DNA of 64,000 nucleotides from Palaemon carinicauda (GCF_036898095.1 NC_090739.1:62217642-62281641); one strand, 5' to 3'. Positions 1 to 9,439 are shown, numbered from the stretch's first letter. Made by a program: numbers and translations. The notes: generated from the letters alone by a model not told the origin.

Positions 1-47
1 ACAATATTAAAAAACATTTCAAGAGACAGATTAAAAGGATATTGGAA

Positions 48-2696
48 TTAGGGAAGTGTAGTGGTAGAACCCTCACCCACTACTGCACTCGCTGCTACGA
101 ATGGACCCAGTGTGTAGCAGTCCTCGTAAAGAGTCTGGACATCTTTCAAGTAAAATGACGCGAACACTGACTTGCTTCTCCAAAAGGTCGCGTCCATGAT
201 ACTTTGCAGAGATCTATTTTGCTTGAAGGCCACGGAGGTTGCTATAGCTCTAATCTCGTGCGTCTTAACCTTAAGCAAAGATCGGTCTTCCTCACTCAAG
301 TGGGAATGAGCTTCTCGTATTAAAAATCTGATAAAATATGACAAAGCATTCTTTGACATAGGTAAGGATGGTTTTTTAACCGAACACCATAACGCTTCAG
401 ATTTACCTCGTAAAGGCTTAGTACGAGCTAAATAGAACTTAAGAGCTCTAACGGGACATAATACTCTCTCTAGTTCGTTGCCTACGATCTCTTTTAAGCT
501 AGGAATATCAAAAGATTTAGGCCAAGGACGAGAAGGCAGTTCATTCTTGGCCAGGAAACCAAGTTGAAGAGAACAAGTGGCTTTTTCTGTCGAAAAACCG
601 ATGTTCTTGCTGAAGGCATGAAGCTCACTGACTCTTTTAGCCGAGGCCAAGCACACCAGGAAAAGAGTCTTAAGAGTGAGATCCTTCAGGGAGGCTGAAT
701 GTAAAGGCTCAAACCTGTCTGACATAAGGAACCTTAGGACCACGTCTAAGTTTCATCCAGGAGTAGCCAAACGACGTTCCTTAGAGGTCTCAAAAGACTT
801 AAGGAGATCTTGTAGATCTTTATTGTTGGAAAGATCTAAGCCTCTATGCCGGAAGACCGAAGCCAACATGCTCCTGTAGCCCTTGATCGTGGGAGCTGAA
901 AGGGAGCGAACCCTTCTCAGGTATAAGAGAAAATCAGCGATTTGGGCTACAGAGGTACTGGACGAGGATACAGATACTGACTTGCACCAGTCTCGGAAGA
1001 TTTCCCACTTCGATTGGTAAACTCTAATGGTAGAAGCTCTCCTCGCTCTTGCAATCGCACTGGCTGCCTCCTTCGAAAAGCCTCTAGCTCTAGAGAGTCT
1101 TTCGATAGTCTGAAGGCAGTCAGACGAAGAGCGTGGAGGCCTTGATGTACCTTCTTTACGTGGGGCTGACGTAACAGGTCTACTCTTAGAGGAAGACTTC
1201 TTGGAAAGTCTACCAGCCATCGAAGTACCTCGGTGAACCATTCTCTCGCGGGCCAGAGGGGAGCAACTAACGTCAACCTTGTCCCTTCGTGAGAGGCGAA
1301 TTTCTGCAGTACCTTGTTGACAATCTTGAATGGTGGGAATGCATATAGGTCTAGGTGAGACCAATCTAGGAGAAAGGCGTCTATATGTATTGCTGCTGGG
1401 TCTGGGACTGGAGAGCAATAGATTTGAAGCCTCTTGGTCATCGAAGTTGCAAAGAGGTCTATGGTGGGTTGACCCCAAGTCGCCCAAAGCCTCTTGCACA
1501 CGTCCTTGTGGAGGGTCCATTCTGTAGGAATTACCTGACCCCTCCGACTGAGGCAATCTGCTAAGACGTTCAAGTCGCCCTGGATAAACCTCGTTACCAG
1601 GGAGATGCCTCGATCTCTTGACCAAATGAGCAGGTCCCTTGCGATCTCGTACAGTGTCAGGGAGTGGGTGCCTCCTTGCTTGGAAATGTAAGCCAAGGCT
1701 GTGGTATTGTCCGAGTTGATCTCCACCACTTTGTTTCGAAGGAGACTCTCGAAGCTCATCAAGGCCAGGTGGACTGCCAAAAGCTCCTTGCCGTTGATGT
1801 GCATGCTCCTCTGACTTGAGGTCCACAGACCTGAGCATTCCCGACCGTCCAGTGTCGCACCCCAACCCAAATCCGATGCGTCTGAGAATAGAACGTGGTT
1901 TGGTTTCTGAACTGCTAGGGGAAGTCCCTCTCTTAGACTGATATTGTCTTTCCACCAATTCAGGCATGTCTTTACTGTTTCGGAAATCGGGATTGAGACC
2001 GCCTCTAGCGTCTTGTCCTTTTTCCAGTGAAAACCTAGATGGAACTGGAGAGGTCGGAGGTGTAGCCTTCCTAGCGAGACAAACTGCTCCAGGGATGATA
2101 GAGTTCCTACTAAACTCATCCAATTCCTGACTGAGCAACGTTCTCTCTTCAACATCCTTTGGATTACGAGCAGGGCTTGATCTATTCGGGGGGCAGACGG
2201 AAAAGCCCGAAAAACTGGACTGCGAATCTCCATCCCTAAATACAGTATAGTTTGGGATGGAATCAGCTGTGACTTTTCCATGTTGACCAAAAGTCCCAAT
2301 TCCTTGGTCAGATCCAATGTCCAATTGAGATCCTTCAGACAGCGATGACTGGACGAGGCTCTGAGAAGCCAGTCGTCCAAGTAAAGGGAGGCTCGGATCC
2401 CCGATAAATGGAGGAATTTTGCCACATTCCTCATAAGCCTCGTAAACACGAGAGGAGCAGGACTTAGGCCAAAGCACAGGGCCCGAAACTGGTACACCAC
2501 ATTGTCGAAAACAAACCTCAGAAAAGGTTGGGAATCTGAGTGAATGGGGAAGTGGAAGTATGCGTCTCTTAGGGCGAGAGAGACCATCCAGTCTCCCTTT
2601 CTGACCGCTGCTAAGACTGATTTCGTGGTCTCCATGGTGAACTTTGTCTTCGTGACAAAGACGTTCAGAGCACTGACGTCTAGCACCGGTCTCCAA
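48..2696 (-). pseudogene. Tyrosine recombinase (DIRS YR), interrupted by a TGA
   Basis: DIRS YRs are thought to integrate the circular DNA copy of the element. The C-terminal 400 residues are a tyrosine recombinase: the first Arg is in SAKRVSELHAF, the HxxR box in KTHEIRAIATS, and the nucleophile Tyr in VFASFYLKDVQ. A TGA at 753-755 replaces a Trp that copies B, D and E have in TPGWNLDVV, splitting the reading frame between the core-binding and catalytic halves. The frame stays open upstream to a Met at 2696, across most of the RT gene in another frame. Whether the protein starts there or at an internal Met near the YR domain cannot be told. Confidence 0.88.
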
Positions 2697-3094
2697 CTTC
2701 CTGTCTTCTTCGGTACTAGGAAGAGACGGTTGTAAAACCCCGGTGATTGAAGGTCCGAGACTTTGACCACCGCTCCCTTCTCTAGCAAAAGAGACACTTC
2801 TAGTTTCAGGGCTTGTCTCTTTGCTTCCTCTCGGTAATTGGGAGAGAGATCGATGGGGGAAGTCGCTAGAGGAGGTTTGTGTACAAATGGAATTTTGTAC
2901 CCCTCTCTGAGCAACCTCACAGACTGTTGGTCTGCGCCTCTCTTCTCCCAGGCTCGCCAGAAGTTCTTGAGTCTGGCACCTACTGCTGTCTGAAGCTGCG
3001 GGCAGTCAGACTCTGCCACGTGAGGACTTGGCTCCTTTCCTCTTTCCTCTCTTTCCTTCAGCACGAGTACTTCCCCTGCTGGGAGCTCTGCCAC
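947..3094 (-). CDS. DIRS reverse transcriptase / RNase H / methyltransferase-like ORF, RT catalytic Asp lost
   Basis: The 715-residue ORF has the domain order RT (about 65-300), RNase H (about 395-520) and a methyltransferase-like region (about 540-640, with DLFAT and FPPF). The YLDD motif and the RNase H acidic residues (FSDAS, KELLA, NSDN, LADCLS) are present. The first catalytic Asp of RT motif A is changed: the copy reads SLALRDAYF where the other copies read SLDLRDAYF (codon 2573-2575). The ORF is in the +1 frame relative to gag and overlaps its end by 89 nt. It is open throughout, but the encoded polymerase is predicted to be dead. Confidence 0.9.
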   Translation of the reverse strand: MAELPAGEVLVLKEREERGKEPSPHVAESDCPQLQTAVGARLKNFWRAWEKRGADQQSVRLLREGYKIPFVHKPPLATSPIDLSPNYREEAKRQALKLEVSLLLEKGAVVKVSDLQSPGFYNRLFLVPKKTGSWRPVLDVSALNVFVTKTKFTMETTKSVLAAVRKGDWMVSLALRDAYFHFPIHSDSQPFLRFVFDNVVYQFRALCFGLSPAPLVFTRLMRNVAKFLHLSGIRASLYLDDWLLRASSSHRCLKDLNWTLDLTKELGLLVNMEKSQLIPSQTILYLGMEIRSPVFRAFPSAPRIDQALLVIQRMLKRERCSVRNWMSLVGTLSSLEQFVSLGRLHLRPLQFHLGFHWKKDKTLEAVSIPISETVKTCLNWWKDNISLREGLPLAVQKPNHVLFSDASDLGWGATLDGRECSGLWTSSQRSMHINGKELLAVHLALMSFESLLRNKVVEINSDNTTALAYISKQGGTHSLTLYEIARDLLIWSRDRGISLVTRFIQGDLNVLADCLSRRGQVIPTEWTLHKDVCKRLWATWGQPTIDLFATSMTKRLQIYCSPVPDPAAIHIDAFLLDWSHLDLYAFPPFKIVNKVLQKFASHEGTRLTLVAPLWPAREWFTEVLRWLVDFPRSLPLRVDLLRQPHVKKVHQGLHALRLTAFRLSKDSLELEAFRRRQPVRLQERGELLPLEFTNRSGKSSETGASQYLYPRPVPL

Positions 3095-5462
3095 GAAAGG
3101 GCGGAATAAACCTGGACGCTGGAGTGTCTATCCTTGGTCTAACAGAAAAGGAAGTCGAAGGAGTCCCTTTGCGAGCAGAGGACGCTACCAAGTCATGGGT
3201 GTCCTTCTGCACGAGTGACAAAGCTATGTCCTTAACCAAAAGTTCAGGAAACAAAAACTTCGATAAGGGGGCAAAGAGTAGCTCAGATCGTTGACAGGGA
3301 GTAACTCCTGCCGACAGAAAAGAGCAAAGAGACTCTCGCTTCTTAAGTACTCCTGAAGTAAACGAGGAGGAGAGCTCATTGGATCCATCGCGGATGGCTT
3401 TATCCATGCAGGACATAATGAGTAAGGAGACATCTCTATCAGCCGATGAGATTTTCCTACTCAAGGCTCCCAAACACCAGTCAAGGAAGTTGAAAACTTC
3501 AAAAGCTCTAAAAATGCCTTTCAGTAGATGGTCAAGGTCCGAGGATGACCAACTAATCTTCGAGCGTCTCATGGCTAGGCGGCGGGGAGAGTCTACAAGG
3601 CTTGAGAAGTCGCCCTGGGCAGAGGCAGGGACTCCCAAGCCGAGAACTTCTCCCGTGGCATACCAGACGCTCGATCTAGACGAGAGTTTAGAAGGGGGGA
3701 AGGCAAAAGCCGTCTTCCCTAAACTCCTCTTGGTTTCCAACCAATCGCCTAAAAGCCGTAAAGCTCTCTTGGACGAGCGAGAGAGTACAAGTTTGGTAAA
3801 GGCTGGCATGTCAGCAGGTACGCCTAAAACAAACTCAGACGGCGGCGAACGAGGAGCCACAGAGACAAAGTGTTCGGGAAACAATTCTTTAAAAATGAGC
3901 ATGACTTTCTTAAAGTCCATAGATGGCGGAACTGCTCTAGGTTCATCAATAGCTGAAGGATGATCCTCAGGCTGAGGGTCAGCAACGTCCTCATCCGAAA
4001 GTTCCTCATCTGACAACTGATGAGAAACAAGCAAAGGGGTTGGCAATGCTTGACTCGCAGCGTCCACCCGCACTGGTGCATAAGTGGCGGACCAGGACGC
4101 AGCGTCCTGTAACTGCTTGACAGTCTGGGAACTGTCAACAACAACAGGTGCGTGAGGACGCACAGCGTCCACCCGAGACTGCTTAGACCGCCTAGTCTGA
4201 GCAGTCAAAACAACTCTAGGTTGCGGAAGTTGACGCACAGCGTCAAAACAAGTCAACTCCGATGGTTGGCGAACGTCCTGAACGTCACCAGGCACATCAG
4301 CAAGTTGCCTAACGTCCAAATGCGGCTGAAAATCCACACGAGCTCGCATCGAGTGTGGTTCTACCCCAACTGCTTGACGTGACTTGGCTACACCAGCGTC
4401 AACAGGACGCACAAAAGAACGTTTGGGTGGCTGAAGGCCAGGATCTCGATGAGATAAACGGCTAGGCTCAACGGAAACCTTATCGGCATTGTAGTCTTCC
4501 ATAAGGGACGCAAGCTTAGACTGCATGTCCTGCAGTATAACCCATTTTGGGTCCACGGGAATGGGTGCGGTAACCGACGGGGTTAGCGTCTGAGACGGCA
4601 CAACTTTGCCTTGCTTAGGCGGCAAGCAGTCATCCGATGACTGCAACGGGTCCGAACTGTCCCAATGACTACATCCAGGACGTTGGACCTGTCCTGAAGG
4701 GACCGACTTCCGTTTAAGAGGCCTAGAAACCTTGCTCCACGGTTTCTTGCGTGAAAAGCCTTCGGAAGACGAGGAAAAAATGGGCTCTCTCGTCTTATGG
4801 TAGGGGCGATCTTGATGAGATACGCCTGATACCATAGAGGGAACGTCTGTTCGCTGATCAAGGCCTCTCGAACCCATAAGTCGTACGACATTACTTCTCC
4901 CCTGGGCTTGGGAGCTTGCAAGAGGTCCCGGACTAGGTGAACGACAGGCACGAACAGACGAACCCTCGGTCGCAACACTGTTCACAACACTTTGCGCACT
5001 AATCACTTTCCCACTTTCCGCAGTGGCACTATGACACTTAAGTTCCTTCACGTCAGCCATGAGTTGATTACGATCAGTTGCCAACGCTTCAACTCTTTCC
5101 CCCAAGGCATGAATAGCACGTAACATGTCTTGCATAGACGGTTCCTGAGTGCTAGAAGGGGGGTTAGGAACCACTACAGGGGAAGGATTAGGTTCAGGGG
5201 CATGTGGAGAGGAAAAATCTACAGACCTAGATGAACTCCTCCTTACCCTATCTCTCTCTAGTCTACGTGTATATTTATCGTATTCGAGCCAATCGAATTC
5301 CGAAAGGCCCACGCATTCCTCACACCGATCTCCCAATTGACAAGTTTTACCCCGACAATTGGAACAAACAGTATGTGGGTCGAGAGAAGCCTTTGGAAGA
5401 CGCCTATTACAGTCCCTAGCATTACACTTTCGAAATCTAGGTACTTGAGAAGGGTCAGCCAT
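3006..5462 (-). CDS. DIRS gag-like protein (818 aa)
   Basis: This is the first ORF of element A, beginning MADPSQVPRFRK. The first 60 residues hold a Cys/His-rich cluster (CNARDC, then HTVCSNC, then CEEC) that looks zinc-binding. A charged and Ser/Pro-rich middle follows, then a helical domain near residues 540-720, and a basic Arg/Gly/Lys-rich tail (PPFRGRAPSRG). In the family this protein is presumed to package the RNA. The start is chosen because the same Met opens gag in B and D. It is intact and overlaps the RT ORF start. Capsid function is inferred from position and composition. Confidence 0.85.
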   Translation of the reverse strand: MADPSQVPRFRKCNARDCNRRLPKASLDPHTVCSNCRGKTCQLGDRCEECVGLSEFDWLEYDKYTRRLERDRVRRSSSRSVDFSSPHAPEPNPSPVVVPNPPSSTQEPSMQDMLRAIHALGERVEALATDRNQLMADVKELKCHSATAESGKVISAQSVVNSVATEGSSVRACRSPSPGPLASSQAQGRSNVVRLMGSRGLDQRTDVPSMVSGVSHQDRPYHKTREPIFSSSSEGFSRKKPWSKVSRPLKRKSVPSGQVQRPGCSHWDSSDPLQSSDDCLPPKQGKVVPSQTLTPSVTAPIPVDPKWVILQDMQSKLASLMEDYNADKVSVEPSRLSHRDPGLQPPKRSFVRPVDAGVAKSRQAVGVEPHSMRARVDFQPHLDVRQLADVPGDVQDVRQPSELTCFDAVRQLPQPRVVLTAQTRRSKQSRVDAVRPHAPVVVDSSQTVKQLQDAASWSATYAPVRVDAASQALPTPLLVSHQLSDEELSDEDVADPQPEDHPSAIDEPRAVPPSMDFKKVMLIFKELFPEHFVSVAPRSPPSEFVLGVPADMPAFTKLVLSRSSKRALRLLGDWLETKRSLGKTAFAFPPSKLSSRSSVWYATGEVLGLGVPASAQGDFSSLVDSPRRLAMRRSKISWSSSDLDHLLKGIFRAFEVFNFLDWCLGALSRKISSADRDVSLLIMSCMDKAIRDGSNELSSSFTSGVLKKRESLCSFLSAGVTPCQRSELLFAPLSKFLFPELLVKDIALSLVQKDTHDLVASSARKGTPSTSFSVRPRIDTPASRFIPPFRGRAPSRGSTRAEGKRGKRKGAKSSRGRV

Positions 5463-5662
5463 TTTGAATTAGTCAAAGAAAATTCCAAAAACAATCCAAG
5501 TCATCAACAAATAATCTGATTCAATAAAGAGTTCAGAGTTTATGTTGAGGAAAAACACCTGCACTGCGAAAGCTCAAACCAAAATAAAGTACTTCACCAA
5601 GTATGATGAGAAAACTCCAGGTTCTACAGCGAGTATGAATACGTCTTGTCGTCAACGTCGAA

Positions 5663-5824
5663 AGAGAAGAATTGAAGGGTTTGTTTACATGCAAGAGTGG
5701 TATCTGGCCGACAGTTGGCGCTGGTGGGCACACCCGCAACCTTCATAGCGATCGCTCGCGAGTTTTTTGAGTGTGTTTTCTGTCGAGCCGCAGAGTTGCA
5801 GCTATTATATATTCACCGGCTAAG
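5663..5824. repeat. 5' inverted terminal repeat of copy A
   Basis: It matches the 5' ITR of copy B (15271-15436) with a few differences and a short deletion near the outer end. The partner ITR of A is outside the window. It contains the core ggcgctggtgggcacacccg shared with B and E. Confidence 0.85.
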
Positions 5825-5838
5825 TTAAATATTTAAAA

Positions 5839-6245
5839 CCCTGTTTTGATTATAAGAAAATTCAATTTTAATAACATTTATTTCTAAACTCCCCTGATGA
5901 TCATAATGCTCCTCTCTTGAAGCTTGCTTATATTAATGTTACCCCCAAAACTAAAAAAAAGAATATCTTTCCTTTGAATGGGCTTAGGCCTCTATTATAG
6001 TATTGCGAAATTCTAATGGCTGAAGACAATAAACCACAGCGGAGGCAGGGAGCATCATCTTTTGTCTTTCAGTCTCAAAGTCAAAATCAATCACTATCCT
6101 CTTCACATCAATATTTAGGTGAGTATAGAAATAAAATAAAAAATAAATTATTTACTCTCAATAAAACTAACCGATTCTATTTGTTTTATCATCAGCAGCT
6201 ACATAGCACATAAAGTCAGCAATATTGATAAACTAGGACTCATTA
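5839..6245. other. Host sequence between DIRS copies A and G
   Basis: AT-rich non-element DNA. Apart from the possible first exon at 5995-6118, nothing is recognisable. A 21-base stretch at 5984-6004 is nearly the reverse complement of 17339-17358. Confidence 0.4.
5995..6118 (+). CDS. Candidate first coding exon of an unknown host gene
   Basis: An ATG at 6016 opens MAEDNKPQRRQ, followed by a Ser/Gln-rich stretch, and the frame runs to a strong splice donor (ttag|gtgagtat) after 6118. The sequence belongs to no element recognised here. A low-complexity, hydrophilic N-terminus ending exactly at a consensus donor is what a first exon would look like. No partner exon was found downstream, so this could be chance. 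Bases 5995-6015 are included as possible 5' UTR. Confidence 0.3.
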
Positions 6246-6499
6246 AGATGACAAATTTGAAAGTCATTTGTATTTTTCCTAACTACACAAACTTGAGCAC
6301 TTTTCTATGGATATTACTTCTGATATAACTGGTATCTACCCATAAATATGTTAACACGAGATGTTAACGACCCTCCGTTAGTTAGCAGGGGTAGACCAGC
6401 GACACCGTTCGCACACTCACCTAGGGTGTTACGTCACTTTTGGTTGCATGCAGGACTTCTAGGGGGACATGTGATGGCAGACCAAGTATGAGTAATAGC

Positions 6500-6570
6500 T
6501 CAGGTTTGTATAATTAGGAAAAATACAAATTACTTACAAAATTGTCATTAGCTCCTACACACATACAAAT
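6500..6570. repeat. Internal complementary region of copy G
   Basis: The left half (aggtttgtataattaggaaa) is an inverted copy of the outer end at about 6246-6290. The right half, with caaatccttcg, corresponds to the 5' outer end of the family as seen in H. The match is imperfect, as expected for an old copy. Confidence 0.6.
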
Positions 6571-7084
6571 CCTTCGTTCTTTACTATGGAGACTCATTCT
6601 TAGGAGGGTGGAAGTCTGAAACCTAAACCTAACTAGCAGGGAATTTGACCTGGAGTGCAACTCTGAGCTCGTTTGAGCGTGAGAGAGGCACCCTAACAAA
6701 TTGTGAACTCTCCATCTTGTAGCCTGGGGAGTTGACGGACTAAGCAATCATGGTGAATGAGAGGAAACCAAGCACTGTGACTTGACCAGGTAATAATAAA
6801 GTGTGTTGAAAGTGACTTCATACTTAAACCTAGACAATACCAGACTCCCCCTCGCAGGAAGAAAGTGGACATAAAATATATACAATACCATATTTCAGCC
6901 CAAACAAGGGAAATGGTATTTATCTCAGTCAGAGGTAAGACAGCTTGCAGAGTCCTTCAGATGCTGTGCCCCAAGAGAGGGGTAGATCTAGTAAGAAAAG
7001 GCCAGTCATTCTATCCAATCATCCCAGACTAATATCTGCCCTCGACTGACTGCTACTTTTCCTGTAAGGAGCTGAGGTGGCTTA

Positions 7085-8098
7085 TACCACTTATTGAACA
7101 GCCACCACAGAACCCATAGCGAGGGTATCTTAGGCTCCTGAAAGTTACTTCTTGCAGGTAATGTACAGTAAAGGTGGTCTGATGTAGTCAGACACCAGCT
7201 TAGACCTGCGCCACAGAGAAGTTTCATTTAAACGCTAGAGACGTGCTTACACCCCTAACATCACAAGCTCTGGGTCTAAGATCATGTTATGGAGACAGGA
7301 TTCAAGTAACGGTTGATCAGAATCGTCGGATATATTACGGAGACTCAAAATCCAGGAGGGCCTGAATCTAGAGTCCGCTACAGCCGGATTCTAAGTCTTA
7401 GCTACAAACTAAGAGACAAAGCTGACTGTTACCTGCCCTGATCACTTTGAATGAGTGAGGTTGTGGGAAAGACTATGCAACTCGATGACCTTCTTACCAA
7501 GGCAAGGGCAAGAAGGAAAACCACCTTGAAAGTAGAGTACCTATCGGAGGCTTGATGTAGCGATTCATAAGGAGCTCATTTCAGGGAATGTAAGACACAT
7601 ACTACATTCCAAGAAGGCAGTCTAACTTCTGACTGGGGTAAGTAGGCTCGAAGCTCCATTTGAGGAGAGAGAATTCAGTCAAGGAGGAAATGTTAACTCC
7701 ATTCAATCTAAAACAAGGCTCAAGGAAGAGCGATAGCCTTTCACTGCCGAGACTGAACAGAGTTTTCCTCCCTGAGGTATAAAAGAAACTCCACAATCAC
7801 TGGGATGATGGCATCGTGAGGAGAGATACCCCGTCCACGACACCAACCACAGAATATAGTCTACTTCATATGGTAGACGGCGAATGACAACTTACGGAGG
7901 TATTCAGCCATCCTTTTTGCAACATCTTGTGAAAACCCTCTCTGTGAGAGGAAATGCTGGATAACCTTCAGGCATGAAGTCGTAGGGATGCAATTACGTT
8001 GTGGTATATCTCTGCATGAGGTTGTTTGAGTATGTCGAGGATGAGAGGCAACTTCCTCGGTACCTCTGTCGGCAGAAGTAGAAGAACTGGATACCATT
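7085..8098 (-). pseudogene. Tyrosine recombinase remnant of copy G
   Basis: Read on the minus strand, several frame-shifted blocks resemble the YR of H: an N-terminal block with FSQDVAKRMAEYLRKLS at 7861-8097, a middle block at 7602-7796, and a C-terminal block whose AFK is followed directly by TGA. H has TGA at the same codon. Many stops and frameshifts make this non-coding. Confidence 0.65.
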
Positions 8099-8340
8099 CC
8101 GCTTGAGTAACATTACAAACCTTTAAAAATGGACATGCGGAAAACAATGAGTGTATTTACTTCACATGAGAAAAATTTTGTTTTCTTTTACGAGCATTTA
8201 CGGTTGAGAGCTTACTCCCAAAATGGATTAAACTTGTAAATCAAAGTACCAATGTATAAGCTAATACTGTCATATGGTTGGAAAACACCACCATTCACTA
8301 ACCTATTACTATCGAATCGTGATTAAGGACCCTTATACCA

Positions 8341-8600
8341 CTAGAAGTTTGAAGCAATTGATACGAAAGAGTTGATTCTTGCGTCATCAATTTCCCTGAA
8401 AATTAGATAAGATAGAGAGTTCTTAATCATCCTTTCTGTGAAGCATCCATTAACAGAGATGGGTCTGGAATCCTCAATTCCAAGGAAACTATCTGTGATA
8501 ACCAAAGATGATTTTCTTACTAACTCAGCAGCGGAAGTTGGCTCTTCATACCAGAAATAAGACATTTTATCTGGATCAAATCTTTCTCCAATCTCAATTG
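8341..8600 (-). pseudogene. Coding relic, possibly UDP-glycosyltransferase-like
   Basis: A 74-codon open stretch contains EEPTSAAELVRKSSLVITDS followed by FLGIEDSRP. The pattern of an EL(V/M)R block, SLV(I/L), and a later RP resembles the region before the donor-binding motif of animal UDP-glycosyltransferases. This is from memory of the family, not a search. A diverged homologue lies at 15690-15860 on the same strand, so this is a real repeated coding unit, either exons of tandem genes or relics. No clean splice sites were identified. Confidence 0.35.
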
Positions 8601-8926
8601 AGGAGATATTTCAAAACACTCCCCCTCAGACCTCCCACTGGAATGAATATCTCTTAAAGAAGTAATGGTCCCTAGAAATCTAATGCACATCTGACCTGAC
8701 ATAGAATTTCATCCTTTTGAACATTTCCAGTAAAAGAAAAAAAATTAACCCAGTTTAGACCAAAATTAAACCAGCAGAGGCAATTTAAGTTCATGGACCG
8801 CCTGCGCAGTTTATCATTGGTCGAATCATGGCGAACGGTAGAAAGTAATATAGATAAATATTAGACTAGTCTTGTAACAGGGTATCGACTTTTCTTGCTA
8901 AACAATCTGGAATTGGTGAACAAAAA
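8601..8926. other. Unassigned sequence left of DIRS copy B
   Basis: No ORF, repeat or element end was recognised here. It is AT-rich and leads directly into the 3' outer end of copy B. Confidence 0.5.
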
Positions 8927-8961
8927 TGATATTTTAATTATAAAATAAATTTTTGAATATA

Positions 8962-9127
8962 CTTACCCGGTGAATATATAATAGCTAATAGCTGCAACTC
9001 TGTTGCTCGACAGACACATACATAAAAAACTCGCCAGCGATCGCTATGCAGGTTGCGGGTGTGCCCACCAGCGCCAACTGTCGGCCAGATACCACTCTCG
9101 ATGTAAACAAAACCTTCAATTTCTTCT
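8962..9127. repeat. 3' inverted terminal repeat of copy B
   Basis: It pairs with 15271-15436 as an inverted repeat of 166 bp, with a change in the outer motif (acttacccgg here, acttagccgg when the other end is read in the same sense). Outside it, about 35 bp of 3'-specific extension reaches the element end near 8927. Confidence 0.92.
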
Positions 9128-9140
9128 CATCCCACTGCGT

Positions 9141-9165
9141 CTCTATTGGGGAGGAAGGGAGGGTC
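9141..9165. promoter_or_regulatory. Conserved G-rich motif between 3' ITR and ICR (copy B)
   Basis: The core ggggaggaagggagggtc recurs in copies B, C, D and E at the same place. Its function is unknown. The four G runs suggest a possible quadruplex or a protein-binding site. Confidence 0.5.
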
Positions 9166-9173
9166 GTTTAATT

Positions 9174-9267
9174 TATATATTCACCGGGTAAGTATATTCA
9201 AAAATTTATTTTAAAATTAAAATATCATTTTTAAATATTTAACTTAGCCGGTGAATATATAATAGCT
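9174..9267. repeat. Internal complementary region (ICR) of copy B
   Basis: The left half (to about 9227) is the reverse complement of the 3' outer end at 8927-8985. The right half (from about 9228) is the reverse complement of the 5' outer end at 15418-15452. It therefore reads as the two element ends joined. In the DIRS model this region helps form or templates the closed circle. Confidence 0.92.
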
Positions 9268-9386
9268 GATTCACACCCAAGGAGGTGGGTAGAGACCAGA
9301 GTTAAATATGTTTACATCGTATAAGCTAAGAGTTTTTTCATTTTGACAGTTATCAATATAACAAAACCAAAATAAATAGGTACCTG

Positions 9387-9439
9387 GTAAGGAAGTCGAC
9401 TTAGACGATTACTCTGCCTTGTAAGTACGTCTTCCTTAC
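9387..9439 (-). promoter_or_regulatory. Conserved 3' UTR hairpin of copy B
   Basis: gtaaggaagtcgactt pairs with the downstream aagtacgtcttccttac, giving a stem of about 16 bp with a small bulge and a loop of about 20 nt. The same arms are in C, D and E. It lies after the YR stop, so in the element RNA it would be in the 3' UTR. Confidence 0.6.

Larger units (their letters stand above)
1..5838 (-). mobile_element. DIRS1-like retrotransposon copy A, 3' part cut by window start
   Basis: The copy carries gag, RT/RNase H/MT-like and YR ORFs in the DIRS order on the minus strand. Its 5' ITR is at 5663-5824 and its outer end is near 5838. The first window base corresponds to about 9630 in copy B, so the 3' UTR, ICR and 3' ITR lie outside. 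The ITR sequence places A with copies B and E. Two defects, in YR and RT, make it non-autonomous. Confidence 0.93.
6246..8098 (-). mobile_element. DIRS-like copy G, decayed 3' fragment of the H family
   Basis: The fragment holds the 3' ITR region (6246-6480), the ICR (about 6500-6570), the 3' UTR and a decayed YR, and stops near 8098 without RT or gag. Stretches align with copy H, for example the core tagcctttcactgccgagac at 7734 and 31565. The outer extension atgacaaatttgaaag at 6249 is complementary to the ICR near 6540, which is the DIRS arrangement. It is strongly diverged and clearly an old insertion. Confidence 0.75.
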
